From Candidatus Sulfopaludibacter sp. SbA3 (GTDB lineage: Bacteria; Acidobacteriota; Terriglobia; Bryobacterales; Bryobacteraceae), in the NCBI GenBank assembly GCA_945900935.1, contig CAMDKT010000442.1, forward strand, positions 1-5,372: a stretch of 5,372 nucleotides of DNA, read 5' to 3'. Below the pieces are notes generated by a model that saw nothing but the letters and a program-made list of their open reading frames with translations, was not told where the DNA came from and did not search any database. Shown piece after piece: positions 1 through 5,372 of the stretch (positions are counted from its first letter, which is position 1; each line of letters begins with the position of its first letter). The position numbers and the translations under genes are program-made.

Positions 1-2933
1 CACAAACACCCAGCCAGCAGCAGCATCACCTCCCGCCACTCCCGCACATACAAATACGGTGCCGCCCCCTCCCATAACAAGTCATCCGTGAAACCAGACA
101 GCCGCCAAGCCGCCAGATACTCCTGAAACGTCCGGTGCCAATACCGTACCTCATTTCCGCTGCTCGTAATGATCCCGCTATCGATCTCCTCCGTCAGCAA
201 AAACCGGCTCGCCTCCGCCACATTTTCAAAATCACCCGCCAACAAATTCGCCGCGTCCCCACGCCCCAAACTCACCCGGTGCCCGCCCGGATAACTCTGC
301 ATCCGCAACGCCAGCGTTCCCATCATTCCCAGGCGCTTCTCCCACGGCAACCGCTCCATCCGCGCCTTCGCCAGCCAAGTCACAATCGAGTCATAAAGCG
401 CCGCCCGCTGCTCCGGCAGCACCTTGCCATTCCATTGCACCACCGCAATCGCCGTTAGCATCAACGGATTCCGCGCCATCCGCCGGATCTCCGGCCGCTC
501 CAACGCCCGCTCCAACTCCGTCTGCCCCGTCAGCGCGGTCCACTTGCTAACAAACTCCGCGATCTGCGCCGGCCCCAGGTCTGCAATCTCCACAACCTCA
601 AATCCCGAAAGTAACGGCGTTCCTTCATAAGCCCACGGCCGGGTCGACACCACAATCTGGCACCTCCCATACCGCCGCCGCGCCGCCTCGAAGACTCCCG
701 TCATCCGCCCTCGGCGCTTCTCATCCGCCGCCTCGTCCAATCCGTCCAGCAGCAGCAAAGTGTCCGCCCGTCCCAGCATCTCGTCAAAGTACGCCTCATC
801 CAGTCCCCAGCCCCGTTGCCCCAAATAGCGGGCCACCCATCGGGCATCGTCCGGCTCCTCTGGAGACTCCGCCAAAAATCGGTCAAACTCCGATATCCGT
901 ATCAATATCGGGAACCGCTCTTTACTCCGGCAATAGTTCCACGCCAGTTTCTTCAGAAACGTGCTCTTCCCGCTCCCCGCATCTCCCGCAATCACACAAC
1001 TCTTGCCGCCAGCCACCGCTTCTCCCAGCGGCAACTCTTCACCCCGGCCTCTCGATAGCGGCTCGACATACAACGCATCAATCGGACATCGCCCCGCCCT
1101 CCCCGAACTCAACCTAAACGCCTTCAGCTCAATAAACGCGCACTCCGCCTCCATCCACGCGAAGTATTGCGTCATATCCCGGAATCCGCCCCACGCGCTC
1201 GGCGCGTCGGCCAACTCCGGATTCAGCCGGACCGCTTCCGCACGTTTGGAATGGGCCTGATTATAAAGCCAAGTCTTCGCATCACCCGTCTTCGTCTCTG
1301 CCTGATTGCCAAGCGCCGTCGCCCATCCCGCCCAAGCATCGGCCATCCCCGGATTCAGCCGGAGCGCTTCCTCAAATTTGGCATACGCCTCCGCAAACAG
1401 CCCGTCAGCCGCTTCGCCCTTCTTCGTCTTCGCTTGCTCTCCAAGATCCGCGCCCCACCGGTTCCACGATTCGGCCCTCTCCGGCTGCAACCGGACCGCT
1501 TCCTCGTGCTTCGCATACGCCTTCGCATACAGCCCATCCGCCTCTTCGCCGGCTTTCGCTCTCGCCTCACTGGCAAGCGCTCCGCCCCAGTTCCCCCACG
1601 CTTCGGTCATCCCCGGATTCAGCCCCGCCGCTTCCCCAAACTTGCCATACGCCTTAGCAAACAAATCCGCCGCTTCCTCGCCCGCCTTCGACCTCGCCTC
1701 TTCGACAAGAGCGTTAGCCCAATTGTAAAGCGCATGAGCCCGCATCGGCTTCCACTGCGCCAGCAGCGCCCAAACTTGAACATCATCCGCGAAACCGCGG
1801 CCCAACGTCGCCAGCAGTACCGCCGCGTTCTCCGGCGCTTGCGGAGCCATCCGCCCCACCAGTCGTATCGCCTCCTGCGCGTCTTCTCCCTTCTCCACCA
1901 GCGCATGGGCTCGATTCGCCAGTGACTCGAAGGAGTCATCGGCCAGCGTCAGCACATGCCCGGCCAGCCGCCGATACTCCTCCGCCAGATACTCATCACG
2001 AAAATCCCGCACGAACACCGTCTCCATCAACGCTACTCGCGCGTGATACGACAACCGAATCGGGCGAACCCCCAGTACCCGCTCCAGTTCCCCCAAACGC
2101 TTCGCCCTATACTCCATTTCTCCGTTTGGCACCGGGCTCGCAACGATGATCGTTGGCTTCGGCCCCAGTACGCCAAACTCCGGACGTTCGTCGTCCAACT
2201 CGCACTCCACCGACGCGCCCGGGACGTCCAACCCGATCTCTTCCAGAAACTGCATCGTGCCTTGCACGTTCTGATCGTTCAGCCCCGTCACTATCACCAG
2301 CCGGTCGGCCAGAGGCCCAATGCAAAGCCCGGCAATCTCGTTGATTCCCGTCCGGCTGTCAACCAGCACGTAGTCGTAATGAGCCGGAAACTCCAACTCC
2401 GGGTCATCCAGCCCCGCAGGCCCATCCGCGAACACTTGCGCCTTCAAATAGTGATGGAGGATCCGGCTGATCGCAACCAATTCACTTTGCGCCCGGCCCC
2501 CCAACCCCAATTGCGCCAGCCGCGCCGCATATTTGTGTTCCGTGTCGACGCCAATCACGTCCAGCCGCCCCAGCCGGCCCATCTTTGGCGCAAGCGCTTT
2601 CAACTTTTCCCGCTTCACCGCGCACAGATAATGAGACACAGCGGGAAGCTGCTTCGCCAACTCTTTAGGCGCTCCGACCTCTTTTGAAATCCGCATCACG
2701 TCGCTCACCAGCGTCAGGATGTCACTCGTCGCGCGCGCGCCCGATGCATCCAACTCCCCGCTGCGATGCTGAAATCCGCTGATCCCCGGCGCTTCCAGAT
2801 CCATGTCCAGAATAAGCACATGCCGACCCCACCCGGCCAGCGTATACGCAACATTCATCAGTGCCATGCTTCGGCCAACCCCGCCCTTGAAGCTATAGAA
2901 CGTGAAAATCTGGGGGAAAATTGTCCCTGCCAT
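1..2933 (-). CDS. KGGVGR-motif MinD/ParA-like ATPase - TPR-like repeats - NACHT NTPase fusion (C-terminus beyond window)
   Basis: The frame is open for 977 codons from ATG at 2933 with no stop before the left edge, so it is the largest gene here. Domains in order: (a) residues 1-337, a MinD/ParA-type ATPase with deviant P-loop YSFKGGVGRS (13-22, Arg21 where most relatives have Lys), a Walker A' strand LILDMDLEAPG (40-50) and VLVDSRTG with Asp192; (b) 338-400, a helical linker; (c) 401-576, four 44-residue TPR-like repeats; (d) 577-649, the pre-NACHT segment including IDALYVEPLS; (e) NACHT, with Walker A GDAGSGKST (650-658), Walker B LLLLDGLDEA (726-735), STRP (763-766), ARNPLMLT (820-827) and HRTFQEYLAA (933-942). 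The last visible residues, WREVMLLLAG, resemble the usual lead-in to HEAT or LRR sensor repeats. No signal peptide or membrane segment is visible, so it is probably cytosolic. ATG 2933 lies 10 nt after the upstream stop with only a weak AGG (2937-2939), which suggests translational coupling. Known of the families: KGGVGR ATPases and NACHT proteins are signalling NTPases. A role in conflict or defence is inference. Confidence 0.93.
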   Translation of the reverse strand, partial: MAGTIFPQIFTFYSFKGGVGRSMALMNVAYTLAGWGRHVLILDMDLEAPGISGFQHRSGELDASGARATSDILTLVSDVMRISKEVGAPKELAKQLPAVSHYLCAVKREKLKALAPKMGRLGRLDVIGVDTEHKYAARLAQLGLGGRAQSELVAISRILHHYLKAQVFADGPAGLDDPELEFPAHYDYVLVDSRTGINEIAGLCIGPLADRLVIVTGLNDQNVQGTMQFLEEIGLDVPGASVECELDDERPEFGVLGPKPTIIVASPVPNGEMEYRAKRLGELERVLGVRPIRLSYHARVALMETVFVRDFRDEYLAEEYRRLAGHVLTLADDSFESLANRAHALVEKGEDAQEAIRLVGRMAPQAPENAAVLLATLGRGFADDVQVWALLAQWKPMRAHALYNWANALVEEARSKAGEEAADLFAKAYGKFGEAAGLNPGMTEAWGNWGGALASEARAKAGEEADGLYAKAYAKHEEAVRLQPERAESWNRWGADLGEQAKTKKGEAADGLFAEAYAKFEEALRLNPGMADAWAGWATALGNQAETKTGDAKTWLYNQAHSKRAEAVRLNPELADAPSAWGGFRDMTQYFAWMEAECAFIELKAFRLSSGRAGRCPIDALYVEPLSRGRGEELPLGEAVAGGKSCVIAGDAGSGKSTFLKKLAWNYCRSKERFPILIRISEFDRFLAESPEEPDDARWVARYLGQRGWGLDEAYFDEMLGRADTLLLLDGLDEAADEKRRGRMTGVFEAARRRYGRCQIVVSTRPWAYEGTPLLSGFEVVEIADLGPAQIAEFVSKWTALTGQTELERALERPEIRRMARNPLMLTAIAVVQWNGKVLPEQRAALYDSIVTWLAKARMERLPWEKRLGMMGTLALRMQSYPGGHRVSLGRGDAANLLAGDFENVAEASRFLLTEEIDSGIITSSGNEVRYWHRTFQEYLAAWRLSGFTDDLLWEGAAPYLYVREWREVMLLLAGCL
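1206..1733 (-). repeat. Four tandem 132-bp units encoding 44-residue TPR-like repeats
   Basis: Within the large ATPase gene, four in-frame units of exactly 44 codons follow each other: 1733-1602, 1601-1470, 1469-1338 and 1337-1206 (residues 401-444, 445-488, 489-532, 533-576). Each reads roughly A-W-x-x-W-(G/A)-x-x-L, then a charged, Ala/Lys/Glu-rich middle with K-x-G-(E/D)-(E/A), then AKAY-x-K-x-EEA-x-RLNP and a four-residue turn. The (A)-x-x-W-x-x-x-L start and the A-x-RLNP end are TPR hallmarks, but canonical TPRs are 34 residues. The extra ten sit between helix A and helix B. The region probably forms a rigid superhelical scaffold between the two NTPase domains. A fifth unit starts (AP-S-AW-GGF, about 577) and then degenerates. 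Confidence 0.85.
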
Positions 2934-2943
2934 GGACCTGTGC

Positions 2944-3570
2944 CTAAGCGGCCTTCAGGGCCATGTTGCTCATCGGCCCGGCCTCGCTCCGCGAAATAAT
3001 TCTTTGATAGTCGTCAACCAGTGCTGAAAACTCCCAGCTGCCCACCAAAAGAGCTGCTAATCTTCGCATCAGCTTCTCTCCTCCCAAGTTTCCCTCCCTC
3101 CGCCGGATTGCCACCTTTACTGCCAAACCCTCCCACCGGCGATCATCGGCGAGTATGGCTTCTCCGGCCGCTTCTTCCGCCTCCTCCATCTCCCCGTCCC
3201 GCAATGCCGTCACCGCCCGCGCCAGAGCCTCCAATCCCAGTTCGCGAAGCATACGCTGTGCTTCATGTCTGGGCTGATAAATCAATTCTCCGTCCCGCCG
3301 CAGCCAAAGCGTATGGTCCGCCCGCGCGGGAATAGGGTCCTCCAATAGGAAGATTTCTCGCCTGTCTCGCAAGCGCTCCGCTTCACCACGGGTAGCCACA
3401 ATCGCTCCTGTCACCGCGCCCCAACTCAACGAGTATGGCGGCAACAATACCGTGTCTGGCGTCGATCGGATTCCGTACAACGCGGGCATGATCGCCGGTA
3501 GCATATGCGCCGTTCGCACGTCGGCATACCCCACGATATCCAATTCCGCTAGTTCCCACGAGAGCGCCAT
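2944..3570 (-). CDS. Uncharacterised 208-aa protein with TPR-like C-terminal half
   Basis: I do not recognise the family. The protein starts MALSWELAELDIVGYADV. Residues 1-100 look like a small alpha/beta domain with hydrophobic strands (VLLPPYSLSWGAVTGAIVAT, 41-60; REIFLLEDPI, 71-80; LWLRRDGELIY, 89-98). Residues about 114-175 resemble two TPR helices: ALARAVTALRDGEMEEAEEA, then AILADDRRWEGLAVKVAIRR. The C-terminus is helical and ends MSNMALKAA. There is no signal peptide and no clear membrane segment. Start choice: ATG 3570 has AGGGG five bases upstream and lies 8 nt after the stop of the preceding gene; a longer in-frame start at 3681 would overlap that gene by about 100 bases with implausible sequence. 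The stop at 2944 is 10 nt before the ATPase gene, so the two are almost certainly co-transcribed. It may be an adaptor that docks on the TPR region of the ATPase, or a small effector. Both roles are inference from context. Confidence 0.78.
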   Translation of the reverse strand: MALSWELAELDIVGYADVRTAHMLPAIMPALYGIRSTPDTVLLPPYSLSWGAVTGAIVATRGEAERLRDRREIFLLEDPIPARADHTLWLRRDGELIYQPRHEAQRMLRELGLEALARAVTALRDGEMEEAEEAAGEAILADDRRWEGLAVKVAIRRREGNLGGEKLMRRLAALLVGSWEFSALVDDYQRIISRSEAGPMSNMALKAA

Positions 3571-3575
3571 TTCTG

Positions 3576-3580
3576 CCCCT
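3576..3580 (-). promoter_or_regulatory. Shine-Dalgarno site deciding the start of the 208-aa gene
   Basis: On the minus strand AGGGG ends five bases before ATG 3570 and overlaps the TAG stop (3581-3579) of the upstream gene. This placement supports the short start at 3570 rather than the longer frame from 3681, and indicates termination-reinitiation coupling between the two genes. Confidence 0.65.
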
Positions 3581-4412
3581 AGTATAACCTCTTCAACCGT
3601 AAGTAATCGAAACACGCCCTTTGAAGGGCAAGAAAATCGTACGCGATTGTGGGAACTGTGTCGATCCCCTCCAGTGCGCACAACTCAAACAATTCCTGAT
3701 ACGCCGGCTCTCGTTGAACGAGTGTCCATGGCGCAAAAACAGCCTGCAAATGGCCGCCCAGCAGTTTGACCAAACTCGGTATTCGAACCTCATGCGTCCA
3801 GCGGCGCGCATCGCCGCCGGAGAGCCCCAAACTCCCTGCGAATTTTGGCCCCGTCCCATCAACGTAGTGCTTCGGCTCGTCGAACAGGTTGTCCATCGCC
3901 AATCGCAGGTACTCTCGGTGTTCCGGGATCGGCATCGCATGTTGCTCCAAAAACGATCTCGCTGAACTGTATCCTCCCGGATATTGAATGGGGTTCCCTA
4001 AACCGCCGGAATCAAAGCCCGACGCCGACCCATTCTCCCGTTCCATCGTTTCCAACGAGGGCGCGAATAACAACCCGCAGCTCGACGACAGACTCAAACC
4101 GGGACCCGAATACCGGAACGGACCCGCGTAGAGGAAGACACTGTTCTCTGTCCCATTCAGTACATCGTGGTGATTGCCGGAAAGTGAGTGCCCATGTTCC
4201 ATCGCCTGTTCGGCCTTTGAAGAGAGTTGCCCCCTCTTGCAGATCTCTTCGAAATTAATGGGGGAAGTTGAATGTGCCAGAAACAGCCCCTCGCTCAGCT
4301 TCTCCGCAATCTCCGACGGCGCAGCAATCCCAGGCATGTCCCCGCCTCCCATATACTCCCGGAGCTTCCGGCATTGATCGGACAAATTGCCTTCCAAATG
4401 ACGTCTATTCAT
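3579..4412 (-). CDS. Uncharacterised 277-aa protein, possible ADP-ribosyltransferase-fold effector
   Basis: The family is not recognised with certainty. Visible elements: LFLAHSTSPINFEEICKRG (43-61) has the strand-His-x-Thr-x(4)-Asn-helix-Gly shape seen at the start of DarT/RNA-phosphotransferase/ART-like folds; ENSVFLYAGPFRYSG (89-103) could supply the middle Tyr strand; RRWTHEVRIPSL (203-214), then HLQAVFAPW (221-229), resembles a late Glu-bearing strand (Glu208) of such enzymes. Residues 157-185 (EHREYLRLAMDNLFDEPKHY) are helical. An H-Y-E-like set (His47, Tyr95 or Tyr101, Glu208) is therefore possible but unproven. No signal peptide or membrane segment is seen. GC is lower than in neighbouring genes. 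The start is uncertain: ATG 4412 has no good ribosome site, whereas ATG 4337 (Met26, giving 252 aa) is preceded by GGAGG seven bases upstream. The gene lies 8 nt before the 208-aa gene. It is the best effector candidate of the cluster, by inference. Confidence 0.8.
   Translation of the reverse strand: MNRRHLEGNLSDQCRKLREYMGGGDMPGIAAPSEIAEKLSEGLFLAHSTSPINFEEICKRGQLSSKAEQAMEHGHSLSGNHHDVLNGTENSVFLYAGPFRYSGPGLSLSSSCGLLFAPSLETMERENGSASGFDSGGLGNPIQYPGGYSSARSFLEQHAMPIPEHREYLRLAMDNLFDEPKHYVDGTGPKFAGSLGLSGGDARRWTHEVRIPSLVKLLGGHLQAVFAPWTLVQREPAYQELFELCALEGIDTVPTIAYDFLALQRACFDYLRLKRLY
4345..4349 (-). promoter_or_regulatory. Strong Shine-Dalgarno-like site for an alternative start (ATG 4337)
   Basis: GGAGG on the minus strand lies seven bases before ATG 4337, which is codon 26 of the 277-aa frame. 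It is a better ribosome site than anything before ATG 4412. The recognisable strand-helix motif begins only around residue 43, so either start keeps it. Note that the site also encodes a Gly-rich stretch (MGGGDMPG), so the match may be fortuitous. Confidence 0.4.
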
Positions 4413-4420
4413 GTCTATTC
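4403..4420. repeat. 8-bp direct repeat, period 10, overlapping the ATG at 4412
   Basis: On the plus strand GTCTATTC occurs at 4403-4410 and 4413-4420, separated by AT. On the coding strand this places GAATAGAC on both sides of the start codon of the 277-aa gene. A ten-base period at a start codon could be a small operator or simply a chance duplication. Confidence 0.45.
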
Positions 4421-4516
4421 CGTCGTCTCGCAGAGCTTATCATACCCGCCCCAACCCAACGCAATTCAAAAAATTTTCCCGCGGCTTCGCCTCTCGAAAG
4501 GAAAAAGTAAAAAGAA
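4413..4516 (-). other. Intergenic gap between the SUMF gene (corrected stop) and the 277-aa gene
   Basis: About 104 bases of relatively AT-rich sequence, with an AAAATTTTTT tract (4470-4479) preceded on the coding strand by a very short GGC-GAA-GCC stem (4486-4494). The stem is too short to call a terminator with confidence. If the SUMF frame is not corrected, its out-of-frame tail (low-similarity residues ending at 4405) crosses this whole gap and overlaps the next start by 8 bases. Confidence 0.5.
4439..4469 (-). promoter_or_regulatory. Possible internal sigma70-like promoter upstream of the 277-aa gene
   Basis: In the roughly 100-base gap after the SUMF gene, the minus strand has TATGAT (4444-4439), one mismatch from a consensus -10, and TTGAAT (4469-4464) as a weak -35. 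The spacer of 19 is longer than the optimum of 17. Transcription would start near 4432, about 20 bases before ATG 4412. The AAAATTTTTT tract just upstream is the most AT-rich stretch of the gap and could act as an UP element. A single hexamer match is weak evidence. Confidence 0.25.
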
Positions 4517-5372
4517 TCAAGGAAACACTTCCCGGAGACACCGGAACCCGATACCGTAGTTCCCGACCGCGGGCTCACTGTGGCTGCGATAAGCCCCGCG
4601 CAGGAACGTTGTAAAGTCCAATACGAGCCCCCGCGCACGCATTTTCTCTCGGCCGAATAATCACTCCCGGTCCACTCCCAAACATTCCCTGCCATATCTG
4701 CAATTCCCTCCGGCGTATCCCCCGCCGGAAACATCCCAACCGGCGTCGGAGCGCCGACACTACGCTCGAAATTCGCCCGCCACTCATCCGGCGCCGCCTC
4801 CCCCCATGGATACTTTCGCCCCGTCGTCCCCCGCGCCGCCAACTCCCACTCCTCCTCCTTCGGCAACCGCCCGCCCACCCATTCGCAGTACGCCCGCGCG
4901 TCCTCCCAATCCACCCAAACCACCGGCCGCGTCGGCGTCAGCATTTGTGTCTCCCACTCCCCTGGTTCATTCCAATCCGGATGCTTCGCCAGGAAGCGCG
5001 CAAACTCATCCACCGTCACCGGATACCGCCCCAGCCGGAACGCCGCTACGGGCGTCTCCCGAACCCGTTCATCAGATTGAGCCTCCTCGTCAAAGTTCCG
5101 CCCCTTCCCGTCCCCATTCTGCGCCCCCATCCAAAATGAACCCCCAGCCACCTGCACCCAATACCGCTCATCCACAGGCAAATACAACCGCGGATGCCCC
5201 TCCATCCCCAGCGCCTCCGCCGCCTCCGCCCGCACCTTCACTGGAATCCCCGCCGCCCCCTTCACCGTGAATATCGCCTCCACTTCCCTCTTCAACCCCT
5301 CATACCGCAACCCCTCCGCTTCCGGCATCCCATACTTCGCCGCCCGCAAATCGTTCATCATTCCCGCCACCA
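4517..5372 (-). CDS. SUMF1/FGE-like (PvdO/EgtB superfamily) domain protein, N-terminus beyond window, apparent C-terminal frameshift
   Basis: This is the C-terminal part of a longer protein, as the frame stays open at the right edge. Residues here count from GTG 5370. A short HEAT-like helix pair (VRAEAAEALGMEGHPRL, 46-62) leads into a SUMF fold: WVQVAGGSFWMGAQ (71-84), RLGRYPVTVDEFARFL (112-127), RPVVWVDWEDARAYCEWVGG (148-167), GRLPKEEEWELAARG (167-181), YPWG (187-190), MAGNVWEWTGSDYS (226-239) and VRGGSYW (245-251). After Trp251 (codon 4620-4618) family similarity continues only in the frame one base back, as DFTTFLRGAYR then GNYGIGFRC, ending at TGA 4517. In the original frame the stop is at 4405. 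The paired catalytic cysteines of true formylglycine-generating enzymes are absent in either frame, so a binding role is likelier than catalysis. HEAT-SUMF tails are commonly attached to NACHT or kinase signalling proteins, so an upstream NTPase domain is plausible. Confidence 0.87.
4616..4623 (-). other. Apparent one-base frameshift in the SUMF domain
   Basis: The frame ending RGGSYW (codon 4620-4618) is canonical SUMF. The canonical continuation DFTTFLRGAYR starts at 4618 in the next frame. Restoring one base gives eight residues (YWDFTTFL) between RGGS and RGAYR, the spacing usual in this family, so exactly one base appears to be missing. No slippery heptamer of the X-XXY-YYZ type is seen at the site, which argues against programmed frameshifting. 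A real mutation or an assembly/sequencing error in the GG pair are the two main explanations. Confidence 0.8.

Noticed and set aside
1206..1733. Regular 132-base repeats considered as a CRISPR-like or minisatellite array
   Set aside because: The units are contiguous, in frame, without spacers, conserved at protein rather than DNA level, and fit TPR-like helices.
1167..1925. Long plus-strand open frame (252 codons), Arg/Leu/Pro-rich
   Set aside because: It lies antisense to the TPR-repeat region of the large ATPase and mirrors its periodicity. The composition is that of a GC-rich shadow frame, with no domain.
1619..1939. Arg/Trp-rich minus-strand frame of 106 codons
   Set aside because: It is out of frame with the large gene on the same strand and is extremely rich in Arg and Trp, typical of a shadow frame.
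1956..2687. Plus-strand open frame of 243 codons
   Set aside because: Antisense to the ATPase domain, whose frame has clear motifs. The predicted protein is Arg/His/Gln/Pro-rich with no recognisable domain.
2731..2740. GC dinucleotide run as a Z-DNA or regulatory element
   Set aside because: It sits inside the ATPase coding sequence, encodes Gly-Ala-Arg-Ala and is only ten bases long.
3571..3681. Longer 245-aa version of the 208-aa protein starting at 3681
   Set aside because: The extra N-terminus overlaps the end of the 277-aa gene by about 100 bases, has no ribosome site advantage, and ATG 3570 has a well-placed AGGGG.
4470..4494. Stem plus T-run as an intrinsic terminator after the SUMF gene
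   Set aside because: Only a three-pair stem with a GAA loop is visible, and it is separated from the T-tract by several bases, too weak to call.
4806..5270. Proline-rich plus-strand frame of 154 codons
   Set aside because: It is the complement of the SUMF domain. Proline/serine/alanine runs are the expected antisense product of GC-rich Gly/Glu/Ala coding sequence.

Overview
The window holds one compact gene cluster, all on the minus strand, so transcription runs from the right edge (5372) to the left edge (1). GC is high: sample lines give 45/60 at 481-540 and 44/60 at 4861-4920. The coding strand is G-rich. Gene spacing is 8-10 nt, except for one gap of about 100 nt. These traits, together with NACHT, SUMF and KGGVGR-type ATPase proteins, suggest a free-living, regulation-rich bacterium. 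Acidobacteriota (Solibacter-like), Myxococcota, Actinomycetota or a similar group is possible. The sequence alone does not settle the taxonomy, and Acidobacteriota is only a stylistic guess.

Layout in the direction of transcription. (1) 5372-4517: the C-terminal part of a larger protein with a short HEAT-like segment followed by a SUMF1/FGE-like sulfatase-modifying-factor fold. It runs off the right edge, and its last ~33 codons lie in a different frame because of an apparent one-base loss near 4618. (2) 4412-3579: a 277-aa protein of unrecognised family with a weak resemblance to ADP-ribosyltransferase-fold toxins, and lower GC than its neighbours. (3) 3570-2944: a 208-aa orphan protein with a TPR-like C-terminal hairpin. 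(4) 2933-1: a very large gene, open for 977 codons and running off the left edge. It encodes a MinD/ParA-type KGGVGR ATPase, then four exact 44-residue TPR-like repeats, then a full NACHT (STAND) NTPase module whose sensor domains must lie beyond the window.

Interpretation. Two different NTPase switches (SIMIBI-class KGGVGR and STAND-class NACHT) joined by a TPR scaffold in one chain, with two small uncharacterised proteins and a SUMF protein on the same strand, look like an NTP-dependent conflict (anti-phage or self/non-self) system. In this reading the large protein senses and signals, the 277-aa protein is the best effector candidate, and the 208-aa protein is an adaptor or second effector. 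The domain calls on the large gene and on SUMF are read directly from motifs. The defence role and the effector assignment are inference. No RNA genes, insertion sequences, CRISPR arrays or attachment sites were seen.
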